Assembly (NCBI GenBank): GCA_963762545.1
Contig: CAVXLC010000005.1
Location: forward strand, 153,571-217,570
Length of the DNA stretch: 64,000 bases
Origin: JABFSM01 sp963762545
GTDB lineage: Bacteria > Gemmatimonadota > Gemmatimonadetes > Gemmatimonadales > GWC2-71-9
Direction of reading: 5' to 3'
In this document: positions 1-7,469 of the stretch, in pieces
Position numbering within the stretch: the first letter of the stretch is position 1
How the letters are laid out: each line of letters starts with the position of its first letter
The notes under the pieces: generated by a model
The model's input: the letters and a program-made list of their open reading frames with translations, nothing else
What the model was told of the DNA's origin: nothing
Database searches by the model: none
Translations under genes and position numbers: made by a program

Positions 1-173
1 TGCCCCATCTCGGCGCGCGCCACGGTCACCGTGACGGCGCCGTCCGGGTCGATTCGCAGGAAGGGGCTGGGAGCGAACGGGCCGCCGGGCGAGCGCTCGC
101 GGGAGGGTGCGCAGCCCAGCGCGAGCCCCCCGGTGGCGGCCGCGACTGTGACCAGGAATTGTCGGCGGTACAT
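1..173 (-). CDS. Molybdopterin-binding oxidoreductase large subunit (IorB/xanthine dehydrogenase-like), N-terminal fragment
   Basis: Only the first 57 codons lie in the window; the gene continues beyond position 1. The protein starts MYRRQFLVTVAAATGG, a Tat-type leader (RRQFL followed by a hydrophobic stretch), with a possible lipobox LALGC at residues 17-21. It is followed by FLRIDPDGAVTVTVARAEMG, which resembles the conserved N-terminal strand of the beta subunit of isoquinoline 1-oxidoreductase-type molybdenum hydroxylases. These enzymes bind molybdopterin cytosine dinucleotide and act in the periplasm after Tat export. The catalytic parts are not visible. It lies 40 bp downstream of the ABC permease on the same strand and may be co-transcribed with it. 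The leader is clear; the family call rests on a short motif. Confidence 0.62.
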   Translation of the reverse strand, partial: MYRRQFLVTVAAATGGLALGCAPSRERSPGGPFAPSPFLRIDPDGAVTVTVARAEMG

Positions 174-213
174 AGAGTCACGACGACGGCGTGGGAGGCC
201 CGGTTTCAGGCCA

Positions 214-993
214 TCAGGACACGGCGCGCTTATCGAAGGTCCGCAGGCCCAACGCGAGGAAGATCCCGCTGATCAGCACCAGCGCCCCCGCGACGACCGG
301 AAGGCTCATGTGCGGCAGGGCGGGCGTCAACACGCCCCGCATCCCCTCCGAGACGTAGACCAGGGGATTGACCAGCACCAGCACCTGCACCACGGGCGCC
401 GCCGCGAGGGCCTTCCAGGGATAGTAGGCGCATCCGAAGAAGATCATCGGCGCGACGATCAGGCCGAACATCAGCCCGATCTGCTCGCCCTTGATGCCGG
501 TGCCGAGCAGGAGGCCGAAGGCGGAGAAGGCAAAGGCCCCGAGCAGCGTCATCCCGATCACCAGCCCGAAGTGGGCGAAGTCGAGCCCGGCGATCGGCCC
601 CATGATGAGCCGCGCCACCGGCAGCACGAAGAGCGCGGCGATCATGCCCTGCACCGTCCCCGCGAGCACCTTTTCCAGCGCGATCACCCAGGTCGGCACG
701 GGGGCCAGCAGCCGGTCCTCGATTTCCTTGGTCCAGCCGAAGTCGGCCACCATCGGGAGGGCCACCGCCTGCACGCTGGCGAAGGCCAGGCTCACGCCCA
801 GCACGCCGGGCAGCAGCGCGCCGGTATAGCCGCGCTGGACAAACCCCATCTTGGGCAGGAGGTATCCGAAGACGATGGTGAACATGATCGGCTGCAGCGT
901 GGTGCGGAGCAGAAAGAAGGGAAGCTCCCGCGACACCACGTGCACGTCGCGCCGGACCAGCGCGCCGAAGACCTTCCAGGGTGAGGGGTTCAA
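214..993 (-). CDS. ABC-2 type transporter permease
   Basis: A 259-residue inner-membrane protein with about six hydrophobic segments, in the arrangement of ABC2_membrane (DrrB-like) permeases. A cytoplasmic N-terminal helix (to about residue 22) precedes the first transmembrane segment, and a conserved region EIEDRLLAPVPTWVIALEK follows the second. That region is the usual coupling segment (consensus E..RLL..P). The last segment ends shortly before the C-terminus RTFDKRAVS. Its ATG lies inside the last codons of the upstream ATPase gene (4-bp ATGA overlap), so the two are translationally coupled subunits of one exporter. The substrate cannot be read from sequence; relatives export antibiotics, lipids or polysaccharides. 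Confidence 0.9.
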   Translation of the reverse strand: MNPSPWKVFGALVRRDVHVVSRELPFFLLRTTLQPIMFTIVFGYLLPKMGFVQRGYTGALLPGVLGVSLAFASVQAVALPMVADFGWTKEIEDRLLAPVPTWVIALEKVLAGTVQGMIAALFVLPVARLIMGPIAGLDFAHFGLVIGMTLLGAFAFSAFGLLLGTGIKGEQIGLMFGLIVAPMIFFGCAYYPWKALAAAPVVQVLVLVNPLVYVSEGMRGVLTPALPHMSLPVVAGALVLISGIFLALGLRTFDKRAVS

Positions 994-2012
994 TCGAGTT
1001 TTCTCCCGGTGAGCGAGACGAACAGCGTCTCGAGACTGGGCGGGGTGAGCCGGATGTCGGTCGGGGCGCGCCCGGCCTGCTCGGCCGCGCGGAGGATTCC
1101 GGGAATCGCCTCACCCACCCGTTCGGCGTAGCCGCTGAGCTCGTTCCCCTTGGCGGTCGGACGGCTCAAGCCCGGAAGCGCCTGGACGGCCGGCAGCACC
1201 GCCGCGGCCTCGCCGTCGAGGGTGACCTCGATCAGGGTGCCGCCGGGCGCGCGGGCCTTGAGGCCCGCCGGAGTATCGAGCGCCAGGAGCTTGCCGCGAT
1301 CCACGATCCCCAGGCGGTCGCAGAGCCGGTCGGCCTCTTCCATGTAGTGGGTGGTCATGATGATGGTACGGCCCTGCGCATGGAGGGATCGCAGCACGTC
1401 CCAGAGCGCCAGGCGCGCCTGAGGATCGAGGCCGACGGTGGGCTCGTCCAGAAACAGGATCTCCGGCTCGTGAATCAGCGCCCGGGCAATCATCAATCGC
1501 TGTTGCTGCCCCCCGGAGAGCTGGTCCACCTTGGATTCGCCCCGGTCGCCGAGGCCAAGCTGGTCGAGCAGGGCCTGGGCCCGGGGCTGCGAGGTGGCGC
1601 GGGGAATCCCGAAGTACGCCGCGTGGAACAGGAGATTCTGGATGGCGGTAAGCTGGCGGTCTGGATTGGGACGCTGGGGCACCACGCCGATGCGCTGCTT
1701 GACCGACACCGGATCGGCGACCACGTCGATGCCCGCCACCGCGGCGCTTCCCGAGGTGGGCCGCACCCGGGTCGTGAGCACGCCGATCGTCGTGGTCTTG
1801 CCGGCACCGTTGGGGCCCAGCAGCCCGAAGAACTGGCCCGGCGGCACTTCGAGATCGAGGCCGTCGAGGGCCAGGATCTCGCGCGCGCCGGGAACGCCGG
1901 CCTGGGTGGGAGCGGTAGCCGGCCCGTATTGGGGGACCGGGGAAGCCCGGCGCCGGACCGGCGGCGCGGGGTACACCTTCTTGAGGGCGCGGGTCTCGAT
2001 GGCGGGTGGCAT
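990..2012 (-). CDS. ABC transporter ATP-binding protein, DrrA-like
   Basis: ATPase partner of the ABC-2 permease that overlaps its 3' end. It shows Walker A (GPNGAGKTTT), the signature LSGGQQQR, Walker B with the catalytic Glu (ILFLDEPTVGLD) and the H-loop (TTHYMEEAD). A C-terminal extension of about 80 residues follows, as in daunorubicin-resistance-type ATPases. The frame is open 13 codons further upstream, but MPPAIETRALKKVYP aligns with normal family N-termini, so position 2012 is taken as the start. An insertion of about 25 Pro/Arg-rich residues (near VRRRASPVPQYGPA) lies between the first beta strand and the Walker A region. The gene is divergent from the endonuclease III-like gene, with a shared 93-bp promoter region. 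Confidence 0.92.
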   Translation of the reverse strand: MPPAIETRALKKVYPAPPVRRRASPVPQYGPATAPTQAGVPGAREILALDGLDLEVPPGQFFGLLGPNGAGKTTTIGVLTTRVRPTSGSAAVAGIDVVADPVSVKQRIGVVPQRPNPDRQLTAIQNLLFHAAYFGIPRATSQPRAQALLDQLGLGDRGESKVDQLSGGQQQRLMIARALIHEPEILFLDEPTVGLDPQARLALWDVLRSLHAQGRTIIMTTHYMEEADRLCDRLGIVDRGKLLALDTPAGLKARAPGGTLIEVTLDGEAAAVLPAVQALPGLSRPTAKGNELSGYAERVGEAIPGILRAAEQAGRAPTDIRLTPPSLETLFVSLTGRKLD

Positions 2013-2105
2013 CCGACAAAGGTAGAGGCGGGAGGCGAGTGGGGGTAGCAACGCGGGAGACTACCGCCGTTGGCGGCGTCCGGCCACCGGCGCTATCGTC
2101 AACCG

Positions 2106-2786
2106 ATGCGCCCCCCGCGATGGCCGCTCGTCGAAGCGATCCGGCGTCTCCGCCGCAAGTACGGCAAGCCTGCTCCGCTCGTCGCCACCGACCCGTTCGA
2201 GATGGTGGTGTGGGAATCCTGCGCCTACCTCGTGGATGACGACCGCCGGAGGCGAGTATACGACCGCCTGGTCGCCCGAACCGGCGCGGATCCCGCCCGG
2301 ATCGCCGGCATGCCGGCGAGCGCACTGGCGGCCCTCATCGAGGCCGACGGCGGCATGCGCCCCATGATGCGCGCCGAGCACCTGCAGCGGGCGGCCAACC
2401 TGGTCCTCGACATCGGCCAGGCCGAGCTGCGTCGCCTCTGCCGCACCGAGCCCGACAAGGCTCGACCGCTGCTCAAGAAGTTCCGGGGCATCGCCGACCC
2501 CGGTGCGGACAAGATCCTGATGGTCTCGGGCAGCGGTGAGACGCTGGGGCTCGAGTCCAACGGGCTCCGGGTGCTGGGACGGCTCGGGTTCGGGCGGGTG
2601 TCGGCGGACTACACCCGGACCTATCGCTCGGTATCGCTCGATGTCGGCAAGGAGCTTCCCAAGTCTGCCACGGCGCGCATCGAGGCGCATCGGCTCCTCC
2701 GCCTCCACGGCAAGATGCTCTGCAAGACCGGCATGCCGCTGTGCGCGGAATGTCCGCTGGCGGCACGCTGCCCGAGCGCGATGTAG
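2106..2786 (+). CDS. Endonuclease III-like HhH protein with [4Fe-4S] cluster
   Basis: A 226-residue protein of the HhH-GPD base-excision glycosylase superfamily. The C-terminus carries CKTGMPLCAECPLAARC, a C-x6-C-x2-C-x5-C spacing identical to the iron-sulfur loop of endonuclease III. The helix-hairpin-helix region is FRGIADPGADKILMVSG, where Lys136 falls at the catalytic-lysine position. The motif usually written VDTH is LESN here, so the catalytic-aspartate position is Glu150. The hairpin glycines are also less regular than in Nth. It may therefore be a DNA-binding or altered-specificity relative rather than a true thymine-glycol lyase. The start ATG at 2106 is chosen because the open frame 12 codons upstream adds only an Arg-rich, unconserved stretch. 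It is divergent from the ABC operon. Confidence 0.8.
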   Translation: MRPPRWPLVEAIRRLRRKYGKPAPLVATDPFEMVVWESCAYLVDDDRRRRVYDRLVARTGADPARIAGMPASALAALIEADGGMRPMMRAEHLQRAANLVLDIGQAELRRLCRTEPDKARPLLKKFRGIADPGADKILMVSGSGETLGLESNGLRVLGRLGFGRVSADYTRTYRSVSLDVGKELPKSATARIEAHRLLRLHGKMLCKTGMPLCAECPLAARCPSAM

Positions 2787-2851
2787 ATTCCCGTCCCGTC
2801 CGCTCGTGCCCATGCGATGGAATCGACGTCACCCCACTGAGGATTCGCTCG

Positions 2852-4273
2852 ATGACGCGTCGTTGCCCCCTGGCCCTGCTGCTCTGCTGGACCGCGCTCA
2901 CGCCCGCCGCGATGGCGCAGAAGAAGAAGACCGCGCCACCCAATCCCATCCAGCGGGAATATCAGGCCGCCGCGGACCGGATCATCGCCGCCGCGACCGC
3001 GGACAGCGCGGCCTGGAACAAGCTCGCCGAGCTGACCGATGGGTTCGGCAACCGGCTGAGCGGGAGCGAGGCGCTGGAGCGGGCCATCGACTGGATCATC
3101 GCGAAGATGAAATCGGAGGGCCTGGAGAACGTCCGCGGCGAGCCGGTGATGGTGCCGAAGTTCGTCCGGGGGCATGAAAAGGCCGAGCTGTTGGAGCCGC
3201 GCTATCTGAATATGCCGATGCTCGGCCTGGGGCAGAGCGTCGCCACCCCGAAGGGCGGCACGACCGCCGAGGTGCTGGTGGTGTCGAGCTTCGACGACCT
3301 CAAGGCCCATGCGGCGCAGGCGGCCGGCAAGATCGTGCTGTTCGACGTGCCGTTCACCGACTACGGCCAGACGGTGGCGTACCGCGTCGCCGGCGCCGTG
3401 GAAGCCGCCAAGCTCGGCGCGGTGGGCGTGCTGATCCGCACGGTGGGGCCCTACAGCATGCGGAACCCTCATACCGGCTCGATGGGTCCGTACGATTCCA
3501 CCGTGAAGAAGATCGCGGCTGCCGCGATTACGCTGGAAGATGCGGCCATGCTCCACCGGATGCAGAACCGGGGGCAGAAGATCGTGGTGCGGCTGGAAAT
3601 GGAAGCCCACATGGAGGGCGAGTCGCCGTCGCGCAATGTGATGGGCGAGCTGGTGGGCCGTGAAAAGCCGGACGAGGTGGTGGTGTTCGGCGGCCACATC
3701 GATTCCTGGGACGTGGGCACCGGCGCCATGGACGATGCGGGCGGCGTGGTGGTCGCCTGGGAAGCGGTGCGGCTGCTCAAGAAGCTCGGTCTCACCCCGC
3801 GGCGCACCATCCGGGCGGTGGGCTGGGTCAACGAGGAGAACGGAGGCCGAGGCGGGGAGGCCTACCGCGACGCCCACCGGAACGAGCTGGGGAAGCACGT
3901 GGCGGCCATCGAGTCCGATGGCGGCACCTTCAAGTTCCGGGGGTTCGGGTTCTCCGGCACCGACTCGGCCTTCGCGGTGATCAACCAGATCTCCAAGCTG
4001 TTCAAGCCGCTCGGCGTCGACTCAGCCACCGTCGGCGGGGGCGGGGCGGACATCGGGCCGATCATGGGCGAGGGCGTGCCCGGCATGGGGCACAACGTGG
4101 ACGGGACCCGCTACTTCTGGTACCACCACTCCGAAGCCGACAACGTGGACAAGATCGATCCCCGGGAGCTGGCCGAGAATGTGGCCGCGATGGCGATCAT
4201 GGCCTACGTGCTGGCGGATCTCCCCGAGAAGCTGACCCGGGGCGGGAAGCCGGTGGGCGGCAGGGAGCGTTAG
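2852..4273 (+). CDS. Secreted M28 family zinc aminopeptidase/carboxypeptidase Q-like
   Basis: A 473-residue exported metallopeptidase. A Sec signal peptide (MTRRCPLALLLCWTALTPAA, cleavage likely after AMA) is followed by an M28 catalytic domain interrupted by a protease-associated (PA) domain at about residues 120-250. The metal ligands are visible: His282 in GGHIDSWD, Asp294 in GAMDDAGG, the Glu pair 328-329 in NEENGG, Asp356 in ESDGG and His425/426 in YHHSEAD. The order and PA insertion match subfamily M28B (plasma glutamate carboxypeptidase, CPQ), which removes residues from short peptides. The start at 2852 is chosen because it begins the signal peptide. It probably acts in the periplasm or outside the cell, like the second M28 peptidase at 16.7-18.3 kb. 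Confidence 0.93.
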   Translation: MTRRCPLALLLCWTALTPAAMAQKKKTAPPNPIQREYQAAADRIIAAATADSAAWNKLAELTDGFGNRLSGSEALERAIDWIIAKMKSEGLENVRGEPVMVPKFVRGHEKAELLEPRYLNMPMLGLGQSVATPKGGTTAEVLVVSSFDDLKAHAAQAAGKIVLFDVPFTDYGQTVAYRVAGAVEAAKLGAVGVLIRTVGPYSMRNPHTGSMGPYDSTVKKIAAAAITLEDAAMLHRMQNRGQKIVVRLEMEAHMEGESPSRNVMGELVGREKPDEVVVFGGHIDSWDVGTGAMDDAGGVVVAWEAVRLLKKLGLTPRRTIRAVGWVNEENGGRGGEAYRDAHRNELGKHVAAIESDGGTFKFRGFGFSGTDSAFAVINQISKLFKPLGVDSATVGGGGADIGPIMGEGVPGMGHNVDGTRYFWYHHSEADNVDKIDPRELAENVAAMAIMAYVLADLPEKLTRGGKPVGGRER

Positions 4274-4289
4274 GTCGGTAGGTCGGTAG
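4274..4289. repeat. Short GGTCGGTA tandem repeat (single arm)
   Basis: Immediately after the TAG stop of the M28 peptidase come two tandem copies of the octamer GTCGGTAG. The same octamer forms the large hairpin at 7409-7456, on the far side of the PadR/ADOP pair. The octamer array therefore brackets that pair. No function can be read from it here. Confidence 0.6.
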
Positions 4290-4300
4290 AAATCGCCCCC

Positions 4301-4354
4301 TTGACTTTCTAGGGGTCGGATACGAACCTAGCTCCCTAGAAACCCTAGGGAGCT
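4301..4354 (+). promoter_or_regulatory. padR promoter/operator with SD-covering inverted repeat
   Basis: A -35-like TTGACT lies at 4301-4306. Further downstream is a perfect 10-bp inverted repeat, AGCTCCCTAG (4330-4339) and CTAGGGAGCT (4345-4354), with a 5-nt spacer. The right arm contains the Shine-Dalgarno sequence AGGGAG (4347-4352), 8 nt before the padR ATG at 4361. The repeat could be an operator for PadR, which binds palindromes and commonly represses its own promoter. As an mRNA hairpin it could also hide the ribosome binding site. The second padR gene (12.0 kb) has the same TTGACT-plus-palindrome layout with a different palindrome sequence. Confidence 0.6.
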
Positions 4355-4360
4355 TCAGAT

Positions 4361-4717
4361 ATGTCCGATCCGTCCCTCGTCGTCCTCCGCGGCACTCTCG
4401 ATCTTCTCATCCTCAAGGCCCTCTCCTGGGGCCCGGCCCACGGCTACGCCGTGGCCGAGTGGATCGAGCGGGTCACCGGTGACACCCTGCAGATCGAAGA
4501 GGGCTCGCTCTACCCGGCGCTGCACCGCCTCGACGAGCGCGGCCTGATCGAGGCGGAGTGGGGTGTCTCCGGTACCAACCGACGAGCCAAGTACTACGAC
4601 ATCACCACCAAGGGCCGCCAGGCGCTCAAGGCCGAGTCCGAGACCTGGACCCGGTACGCCAAAGCGGTCTTCTCCGCGCTCGAGGCGCCCGCCTCGCTCA
4701 AGCCGGCCCGGGTCTGA
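4361..4717 (+). CDS. PadR family transcriptional regulator (pair 1)
   Basis: A 118-residue winged-helix repressor. The N-terminal LRGTLDLLILKALSWGPAHG and the wing region EEGSLYPALHRLDERGLI are the standard PadR signatures. The C-terminal helix (about residues 85-110) is the short dimerisation helix of the small PadR-s2 type. Its TGA overlaps the ATG of the ADOP permease by one base (TGATG), so the two are translationally coupled. In this phylum PadR regulators are routinely paired with ADOP permeases and are assumed to control their expression in response to a small ligand. The inverted repeat just upstream is the likely target. The paralogue at 12,014 has the same gene order. Confidence 0.95.
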   Translation: MSDPSLVVLRGTLDLLILKALSWGPAHGYAVAEWIERVTGDTLQIEEGSLYPALHRLDERGLIEAEWGVSGTNRRAKYYDITTKGRQALKAESETWTRYAKAVFSALEAPASLKPARV

Positions 4718-7395
4718 TGGCCCCGCGCAAGGAGCCGCTCTGGCGGCGCTATCTCCGCTTCTTCGGTCCCGACGTCGGCGCGGATGTCGAGGAAGAGCTG
4801 CGCTTTCATCTCGAGATGCGGGAGCAGAGCTACCTGACGGGGGGTCTCTCACCCGAGGAGGCGCGGATGGCTGCCCGGAAGAAATTCGGCGACTTCGATC
4901 AGCATCGGCGGGCGCTCAGGATTCAGGACGGCCGCCGGCTCCGGCGGGAACGCTGGAGCGAGCGGCTGGATGAATGGCTCCAGGATCTTCGCTATGCCTT
5001 CCGGATGCTGTGGCACCATCGCGGTTTCTCGGCCGCGGTGATCACCACGCTGGCGCTGGGCATCGGTGCCACGACCGCCATCTTCAGTGCGGTGGACGCC
5101 GCGCTGCTGCGGCCGCTGCCGTTCGCCGACCCGGCGCAGCTGGTGGAGCTGCCGGACATCCAGCTGCCCTTTGCGCCCCGCGGCACCGAGCTGCCTCCGA
5201 ACCCCGGCCCCAACTTCCGTACCGTGGGGGAGATGCGGGAGGTCTTTTCCGACGTCGCGGCGTACGCCCTGGGGAGCCTCAATCTGAGCGGCATCGGTGC
5301 GCCGCTCCGCATCAAGGTCGGTGTGGTGACCCAGGGCTTCTTCCGGACCCTCGGCGCCTCGGCGGCCCAGGGAAGAACCTTCTCACCGGACGAGGGGAAA
5401 CCGAACAATGCGCCGGTGACGGTCATCTCGCACGGACTCTGGCAGCGCCAGTTCGGGGGACAGCCGGCGGTTGGGCAGAACGTCCGGCTCAACGGCAAGG
5501 CCTACCAGGTCATCGGCATCATGCCGCCGGGTTTCCGATTTCCCGAGAATGCCGACCTGTGGATCCCGCTCACCGTGCCGATGACGTTCAACTCGTTCGA
5601 GGCCTTCCGCGGCTTCATCCCCCATATCATTCTCGCGCGACTCGCGCCGGGCGTCCGCCGGGAGGTGGCTGCCGACCGGCTTCGGGCCCGATGGAGGGAG
5701 GTGCCGGCGAAACAGGTCGAGGAGATGCGCACCGTCATCGCAGAACCGCTGCGTCCTCTGCAGACGACCCTGCTGGGAGACCGCCGCACGCCGATGCTCA
5801 TCCTTCTGGGCACCACCGGCCTCCTGCTGCTCATCGCCTGCGTCAACGCCACCAACCTGCTGCTGGCGCACGCCGCAACGCGGGAGCGCGAGCTCGCAGT
5901 ACGCACAGTTCTCGGCGCGAGCCGAGGACGTCTCATTCGCCAGCTCCTGGTCCAGAGCCTGGTGCTCTCGCTCGGCGGTGCGGCGGGCGGCCTGCTGCTC
6001 GCCTACACAACCCTGGGGGTGGTGGCTGGGCTGCTCCCCAAGGAAATGGCCGACCTGACCGCCCCCATACTGAACGGGCGTCTGCTGGCATTCGCCATCG
6101 GCCTCGCGGTGCTCACCGGGCTCGGTTTCGGCGTATTGCCGGCGCTGAGCGCCGCGCGGGCCGACTCGCAATCGGTGATGAAGAGCGGTGGCGGCCATGG
6201 CTCGACCTCCGCGCGCCGTGGCCGGACCCGGCGAATCCTGGTCGTGGCAGAGCTTGCGTTGGCGCTCATGCTGCTGGCCGGCTCCGGCCTGATGCTGCGC
6301 AGCTTCCGGGCGGTGCTGGCCACCGATACGGGGTTTGCCACCGAGCACGTGGCGAGCCTCCAGATGTCTTTCGACCGGATCAACTATCCACGTTCCGGGG
6401 CGCGGCTGGGGATGATCGAGCGTCTGCTGGAACGGGTCGGGAGGATCCCGGGCGTCGCGGCGGCCGGGGTGATCAACGATCTGCCGCTGAGCGGCGTCGG
6501 AGGGATTTCGATCCGGGTGGAGCCCGAGGAGGGGCCGATCACCTCGGTAAAGGAGCCGTATGCCCGATATCTCAAGGCCGACGCGGGCTACTTCCACACC
6601 ATGGGCATCCGTCTGCTCTCGGGACGGCTGATGACCCCGGCGGACGACAGTCTCGCCCCCGCGGTGATGGTGGTGAGTGAGCGGATGGCGCGCGATGTAT
6701 GGCCGGGGCAGAACCCGCTGGGCAAGCGTATCAAGCTGCTCGATCCCGACACCGTCGGATGGCGCTCGGTGATCGGTGTGGTGAGCGACGTGCGCGAGCG
6801 GCCCGACGAAGCAGCCCGCTGGCAGATGTACTACCCGATCAGCGAGGACGCCCCCAGCGCCGCGGCGGTGGTGGTTCGGGGCACGTTACCCGGGGGTGCG
6901 ATGCTGGCGGCGCTGCGTACCGCCGTGACTGAGATCGACCCCAACCAGCCGGTCTTCGGGGTCCGTACCCTGACCGATCTGCTCGGAGCCTCCCTGACCA
7001 CCCGGCGGTCCAACACCACCCTGATCACGGCGTTCGGGGCTCTGGCGCTGCTGCTCGCGATCGTGGGTGTCTACAGCGTGATCTCGTACGGCGTGACGTT
7101 GCGCGGCCGCGAAATGGGCATTCGCGCGGCGCTGGGCGCCGACCGGTCGGACCTGGTGGGGCTGGTGCTGGGTGAGGGACTTCGCGTCGCAGTGATCGGA
7201 GTGGGTATCGGGCTGATCGGTACCCTGGCGCTCTCCCGGCTGCTCCAGAGCCTGCTCTATGGCGTGGGGCCCTCCGATCCGGTGGCGATTGCCGGCGCCG
7301 CGCTCGCGCTCCTGGTGCCGGTCCTGGCCGCCACGCTGATTCCGGCGCGGCGGGCGGCGCGAGCGAATCCCGTTGAGGTGATGAGGACGGAGTGA
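4717..7395 (+). CDS. ADOP family MacB/FtsX-type permease (pair 1)
   Basis: An 892-residue membrane protein of the 'Acidobacterial duplicated orphan permease' (ADOP) type. The cytoplasmic permease-prefix domain (about residues 1-85, with ADVEEELRFHLEMR) is followed by the first transmembrane helix (TTLALGIGATTAIFSAVDAA), a MacB periplasmic core and an FtsX domain with three helices. A second core/FtsX half ends in RRAARANPVEVMRTE, the usual C-terminal signature. No ATPase is adjacent, which is normal for this orphan family. The role is inferred: a mechanotransmission or efflux component working with an ATPase encoded elsewhere. The start ATG at 4717 overlaps the padR stop; the open frame continues upstream, but only antiparallel to padR codons in another frame. 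Confidence 0.92.
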   Translation: MAPRKEPLWRRYLRFFGPDVGADVEEELRFHLEMREQSYLTGGLSPEEARMAARKKFGDFDQHRRALRIQDGRRLRRERWSERLDEWLQDLRYAFRMLWHHRGFSAAVITTLALGIGATTAIFSAVDAALLRPLPFADPAQLVELPDIQLPFAPRGTELPPNPGPNFRTVGEMREVFSDVAAYALGSLNLSGIGAPLRIKVGVVTQGFFRTLGASAAQGRTFSPDEGKPNNAPVTVISHGLWQRQFGGQPAVGQNVRLNGKAYQVIGIMPPGFRFPENADLWIPLTVPMTFNSFEAFRGFIPHIILARLAPGVRREVAADRLRARWREVPAKQVEEMRTVIAEPLRPLQTTLLGDRRTPMLILLGTTGLLLLIACVNATNLLLAHAATRERELAVRTVLGASRGRLIRQLLVQSLVLSLGGAAGGLLLAYTTLGVVAGLLPKEMADLTAPILNGRLLAFAIGLAVLTGLGFGVLPALSAARADSQSVMKSGGGHGSTSARRGRTRRILVVAELALALMLLAGSGLMLRSFRAVLATDTGFATEHVASLQMSFDRINYPRSGARLGMIERLLERVGRIPGVAAAGVINDLPLSGVGGISIRVEPEEGPITSVKEPYARYLKADAGYFHTMGIRLLSGRLMTPADDSLAPAVMVVSERMARDVWPGQNPLGKRIKLLDPDTVGWRSVIGVVSDVRERPDEAARWQMYYPISEDAPSAAAVVVRGTLPGGAMLAALRTAVTEIDPNQPVFGVRTLTDLLGASLTTRRSNTTLITAFGALALLLAIVGVYSVISYGVTLRGREMGIRAALGADRSDLVGLVLGEGLRVAVIGVGIGLIGTLALSRLLQSLLYGVGPSDPVAIAGAALALLVPVLAATLIPARRAARANPVEVMRTE

Positions 7396-7408
7396 GTCGA
7401 AAGGTCGA

Positions 7409-7456
7409 TAGGTCGGTAGGTCGGTACGATCAAGCATCTACCGACCTACCGACTTA
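7409..7456. terminator. Large hairpin made of GGTCGGTA octamers between convergent genes
   Basis: The left arm TAGGTCGGTAGGTCGGTA (7409-7426) pairs with TACCGACCTACCGACTTA (7439-7456): 18 bp with a single G-T wobble and a 12-nt loop. It sits in the 74-bp gap between the stops of the ADOP permease (rightward) and TldE (leftward). That position would suit a bidirectional terminator. No T-tract follows on either strand. The arms are tandem repeats of the octamer also seen at 4274, so it may equally be a repeat element of a different nature. Confidence 0.5.
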
Positions 7457-7469
7457 CCGACCTACGGTC

